Assembly: GCA_052035645.1 (NCBI GenBank)
Contig: JBPOHK010000078.1
Location: 1 to 41,429, forward strand
Length of the DNA stretch: 41,429 nucleotides
DNA from: RPQJ01 sp052035645
Lineage (GTDB): Bacteria; Pseudomonadota; Gammaproteobacteria; Steroidobacterales; Steroidobacteraceae
Direction of reading: 5' to 3'
Shown: positions 39,425-41,429 of the stretch, piece by piece
Position numbering within the stretch: position 1 is the first letter of the stretch
Layout of the letters: each line of letters starts with the position of its first letter
Notes under the pieces: generated by a model
Told to the model about the DNA's origin: nothing
Database searches by the model: none
Seen by the model: the letters and a program-made list of their open reading frames with translations, nothing else
Made by a program: the position numbers and the translations under genes

Positions 39425-40369
39425 TCAGCCGCGCGGGTGGTGCTGCGAATGCAGGTCCTTGAGACGCTCGCGGGCGACGTGCGTGTAGATCTGGGTGGTC
39501 GAGAGATCGCTGTGACCGAGCAGCATCTGCACGACGCGCAGGTCGGCGCCGTGGTTGAGCAGGTGCGTCGCGAAGGCGTGGCGCAGCGTGTGCGGCGACA
39601 GGTCCTTCTGCACGCCGGCCTTGCGTGCGTAGCGCTTGATGATGTGCCAGAACGCCTGGCGCGTCATGCGGTCGCCGCGCCGCGTCGGGAACAGGTAGTC
39701 CGTCTGCCGCTCGAGCAGGATCTCGACGCGCGGGCCCTGCAGGAACTGCTGCACCCACTGCACCGCCTCCTCGCCGAGCGGGATGAGGCGTTCGCGGTCG
39801 CCCTTGCCCACGATGCGGATGACGCCCTGGTTGAGGTTGACCTGGGCCAGCGTCAGGTTGACGAGTTCGGACACCCGCAGCCCGGTGGCATAGAGCACCT
39901 CGAGCATGGTGCGGTCGCGGTGCCCGAGCGGATCGCTCACGGCGGGAGCGGCCAACAGGGCCTCGACTTCCTCCTCCGTGAGCGATCGCGGCAGCGAGCG
40001 CCCCACCTTCGGCATCGCGATCTGGGCCGTGGGGTCTTCGCGCAGCGCGCCCTCCCGGACCAGGTGGCGATAGAAACGACGGAAACTGGACAGCTGGCGG
40101 GCCGTCGAGCGCGGACGGGCGCCCGCCTGCACGCGCGAGGCCATGAACGAGAGGATGTCGCCCCGGCCGGCGGCGGCGAGTTCGGTTTCGTGCTCCTCGA
40201 GCCAGCGCTCGAGTGCGGTCAGGTCGGCCCGGTAGGCGGCCAGGGTGTTCGGCGAGAGTCCGCGCTCCATCCACACGGCGTCGAGGAACCGGTCGATCGG
40301 GCCCGGTCCCTGCGCTGCGCTGCCCCGCTGCGAACGTGTGAGCACGGTGTTCTTCACTGCGGTGTTCAT
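39425..40369 (-). CDS. xerD: Site-specific tyrosine recombinase XerD
   Basis: XerD acts with XerC at the chromosomal dif site to resolve chromosome dimers, under FtsK control. The 314-residue product has the SAM-like N-terminal domain (IDRFLDAVWMERGLSPNTLAAYRADL). The catalytic domain contains Arg in YATGLRVSELVNL, Lys in VGKGDRERLIPL, HTLRHAFATHLL, GHSDLSTTQIY and the tyrosine in QIYTHVARERL. All catalytic residues are present. ATG 40369 has AGAGG upstream; it gives about 16 residues more than E. coli XerD. Linkage to dsbC favours XerD over XerC. Confidence 0.94.
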   Translation of the reverse strand: MNTAVKNTVLTRSQRGSAAQGPGPIDRFLDAVWMERGLSPNTLAAYRADLTALERWLEEHETELAAAGRGDILSFMASRVQAGARPRSTARQLSSFRRFYRHLVREGALREDPTAQIAMPKVGRSLPRSLTEEEVEALLAAPAVSDPLGHRDRTMLEVLYATGLRVSELVNLTLAQVNLNQGVIRIVGKGDRERLIPLGEEAVQWVQQFLQGPRVEILLERQTDYLFPTRRGDRMTRQAFWHIIKRYARKAGVQKDLSPHTLRHAFATHLLNHGADLRVVQMLLGHSDLSTTQIYTHVARERLKDLHSQHHPRG

Positions 40370-40432
40370 GGAACCTCTGGGGCATTCATGCGGGCAGTAT
40401 GCGAGTGCCCAAATGCCCCGGGCCGTGACAGC

Positions 40433-40480
40433 ATTCACAGATCGCCGGCACCGTTAACATAACTGGAACCAATTCACAGA
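40433..40480. promoter_or_regulatory. xerD-plsC divergent gap with direct repeats and a candidate promoter
   Basis: ATTCACAGA occurs at 40433-40441 and again at 40472-40480, the copies starting 39 bases apart. Inside the span, TTCACA (40434-40439) and CATAAC (40458-40463) are 18 bases apart and could be a plus-strand promoter for the acyltransferase gene. The repeats might bind a regulator; nothing more can be said from sequence. Confidence 0.3.
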
Positions 40481-40532
40481 ATGCCCGCGACCGGGCAGAC
40501 TCCGCCGCCCGGATCGCACCCTGTCCCGCCCC

Positions 40533-41261
40533 ATGACGTCAAACCCGCTCCACCTGGCCTGGCGCGCCCTGTACGGCGCCTACGCGCTCGCGGCCCTGGG
40601 CCTGCTGATCGTGCTGGCGGCCGTCCTGGTGCTGGTCGTGCCGCGGCTCGCGTGGCGACGGTCCGTCACCCGCCAATGTGCCCGCTTGTGGCTGGCCCTC
40701 GCCGGGATCCGCCTCACGCTTCGGGGGGCGGACCGCCTGCCGGACGGGTCCTGCGTGCTGGTCGCCAACCACTCGAGCTACCTGGACGGCGTGGTCATGA
40801 AGGCGGCACTCCCGCCGCGGTTCTCCTTCGTCATCAAGCGCGAAGCGGCTTCGATGCCGGTTATGGGCTTCCTGCTGAAGCGCATCGGCTCGGAGTTCGT
40901 CGACCGCCACACCCGGGGCGGCCGCCAGCGCGACGCCATGCGGGTGGTGCGCCAGGCGGAACAGGGCCACTCGCTGGTGTTCTTCCCGGAAGGCACCTTC
41001 GACGAGGTGATCGGGCTGAAGCGCTTCCACGTCGGGGCCTTCGTGGCCGCGGCGCGCGGCGGCATGCCGCTGGTGCCGAGCGTCATCCACGGCGCGCGGC
41101 AGGTGCTGCCGAGCGGGACCATCGTCCCCCGCCCCGGCGCGGTGACCATCGACGTGCTCGAGCCGCTGGAGATGGCGGATTGCGGCGGATCGGCGGAAGG
41201 CCTGCGCGACGTGGCCCGCGCCCGCATGCTGGCGCTGCTCGACCTGCCCGACCTCGCCTGA
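40533..41261 (+). CDS. PlsC-type 1-acyl-sn-glycerol-3-phosphate acyltransferase family protein
   Basis: The 242-residue product has a membrane helix near the N-terminus (about 14-37, AYALAALGLLIVLAAVLVLVV) and the LPLAT acyltransferase domain. Motif I is NHSSYLD, the HxxxxD catalytic pair being His80 and Asp85. Motif III is FFPEGTF, which binds the glycerol phosphate. It would acylate lysophosphatidic acid or a related lysolipid at the inner membrane. Whether it is the main PlsC or a paralogue cannot be told. No Shine-Dalgarno sequence is visible before ATG 40533. xerD is divergent. Confidence 0.9.
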   Translation: MTSNPLHLAWRALYGAYALAALGLLIVLAAVLVLVVPRLAWRRSVTRQCARLWLALAGIRLTLRGADRLPDGSCVLVANHSSYLDGVVMKAALPPRFSFVIKREAASMPVMGFLLKRIGSEFVDRHTRGGRQRDAMRVVRQAEQGHSLVFFPEGTFDEVIGLKRFHVGAFVAAARGGMPLVPSVIHGARQVLPSGTIVPRPGAVTIDVLEPLEMADCGGSAEGLRDVARARMLALLDLPDLA

Positions 41262-41265
41262 GCCG

Positions 41266-41292
41266 AAAACAGGGGACATTCCTCTTTTCCCG
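41266..41292 (+). repeat. Possible REP/RAYT-associated sequence after the acyltransferase gene
   Basis: The block AAAACAGGGGACATTCCTCT followed by a pyrimidine-rich end resembles the GGGGACA-containing intergenic repeats found beside REP-associated tyrosine transposases in many proteobacteria. No second copy and no transposase lie in the window, so this is a recollection-based call. Confidence 0.3.
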
Positions 41293-41334
41293 GCAGTACC
41301 GAATGTCGTGCGTTGCCGTGAGGCGGGATGCCGC

Positions 41335-41429
41335 CGGCCTCGCCGGGGCCGGCGGGGGGGCCCGGGCGCCCGGAACCCCTCCAAGGGGGGGGCGGGGGGC
41401 CCCGCCCACGCGCCCCCCCCCCCGCCCCC
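41335..41429. other. Low-complexity G/C homopolymer end, possibly assembly noise
   Basis: The last ~95 bases are almost pure G and C, with runs of seven to thirteen G or C. They encode no plausible protein and differ from all other intergenic DNA here. A low-quality contig end is the simplest reading. Confidence 0.55.

Overview
The window is a dense, very GC-rich (about two thirds G+C or more by eye) bacterial chromosome segment. Gene order and protein families point to a gammaproteobacterium, most likely near the Xanthomonadales/Nevskiales/Steroidobacterales. Classic gammaproteobacterial neighbourhoods are present: guaB-guaA, rlmN-pilW-rodZ-hisS-yfgM-bamB-der, suhB divergent from trmJ-iscS, queA-tgt-yajC-secD-secF, and xerD-dsbC. 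The last ~100 bases are low-complexity G/C runs, which looks like a contig end. The sequence may therefore come from a draft or metagenome assembly.

Layout. Bases 1-2522 are accessory-like and decayed: a hypothetical protein cut by the left edge, an antitoxin-like gene without a visible toxin, a frameshifted small exported protein, an intact small secreted protein, and about 530 bases without a gene. Bases 2523-5586 (-) carry guaB-guaA for GMP synthesis. Divergent from them (+) are xseA and an M23 peptidase, which meet metX (-) stop codon to stop codon. Bases 9124-19704 form a nearly continuous minus-strand array: trmJ, iscS, a degenerate IscU-like gene, iscA, ndk, rlmN, pilW, rodZ, hisS, yfgM, bamB, der. 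Many of these genes overlap by 4 bases (ATGA or GTGA). Bases 19781-22118 (+) hold suhB and an APC-family amino acid transporter.

Bases 22204-27816 hold a signalling island: a large hybrid histidine kinase (membrane sensor, dCache, PAS, HisKA/HATPase, REC, HPt), a receiver-only protein, and a response regulator with a MarR-like winged helix instead of the usual output domain. A fourth receiver-like protein is divergent. Bases 27824-34223 (-) are queA-tgt-yajC-secD-secF with a TerC-family membrane protein at the end. Bases 34291-37173 (-) are an envelope-stress-like group: an exported L,D-transpeptidase-like protein, an ECF sigma factor, an overlapping single-pass anti-sigma-like protein, and an exported double-PDZ protein. 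Bases 37388-41261 carry tRNA-Leu(CAA), a zinc-ribbon NUDIX hydrolase 14 bases behind it, a 7Fe ferredoxin, dsbC, xerD and a PlsC-type acyltransferase.

Most of the window is housekeeping. The parts worth following up are the REC-MarR phosphorelay, the IscU-like protein lacking a key cysteine inside a stripped-down isc operon, the ECF/anti-sigma/PDZ/L,D-transpeptidase group, several promoter -10 boxes only 7-9 bases before start codons (possible leaderless mRNAs), and the tRNA-NUDIX arrangement. I found no CRISPR array, prophage, insertion sequence or obviously new multi-gene system.
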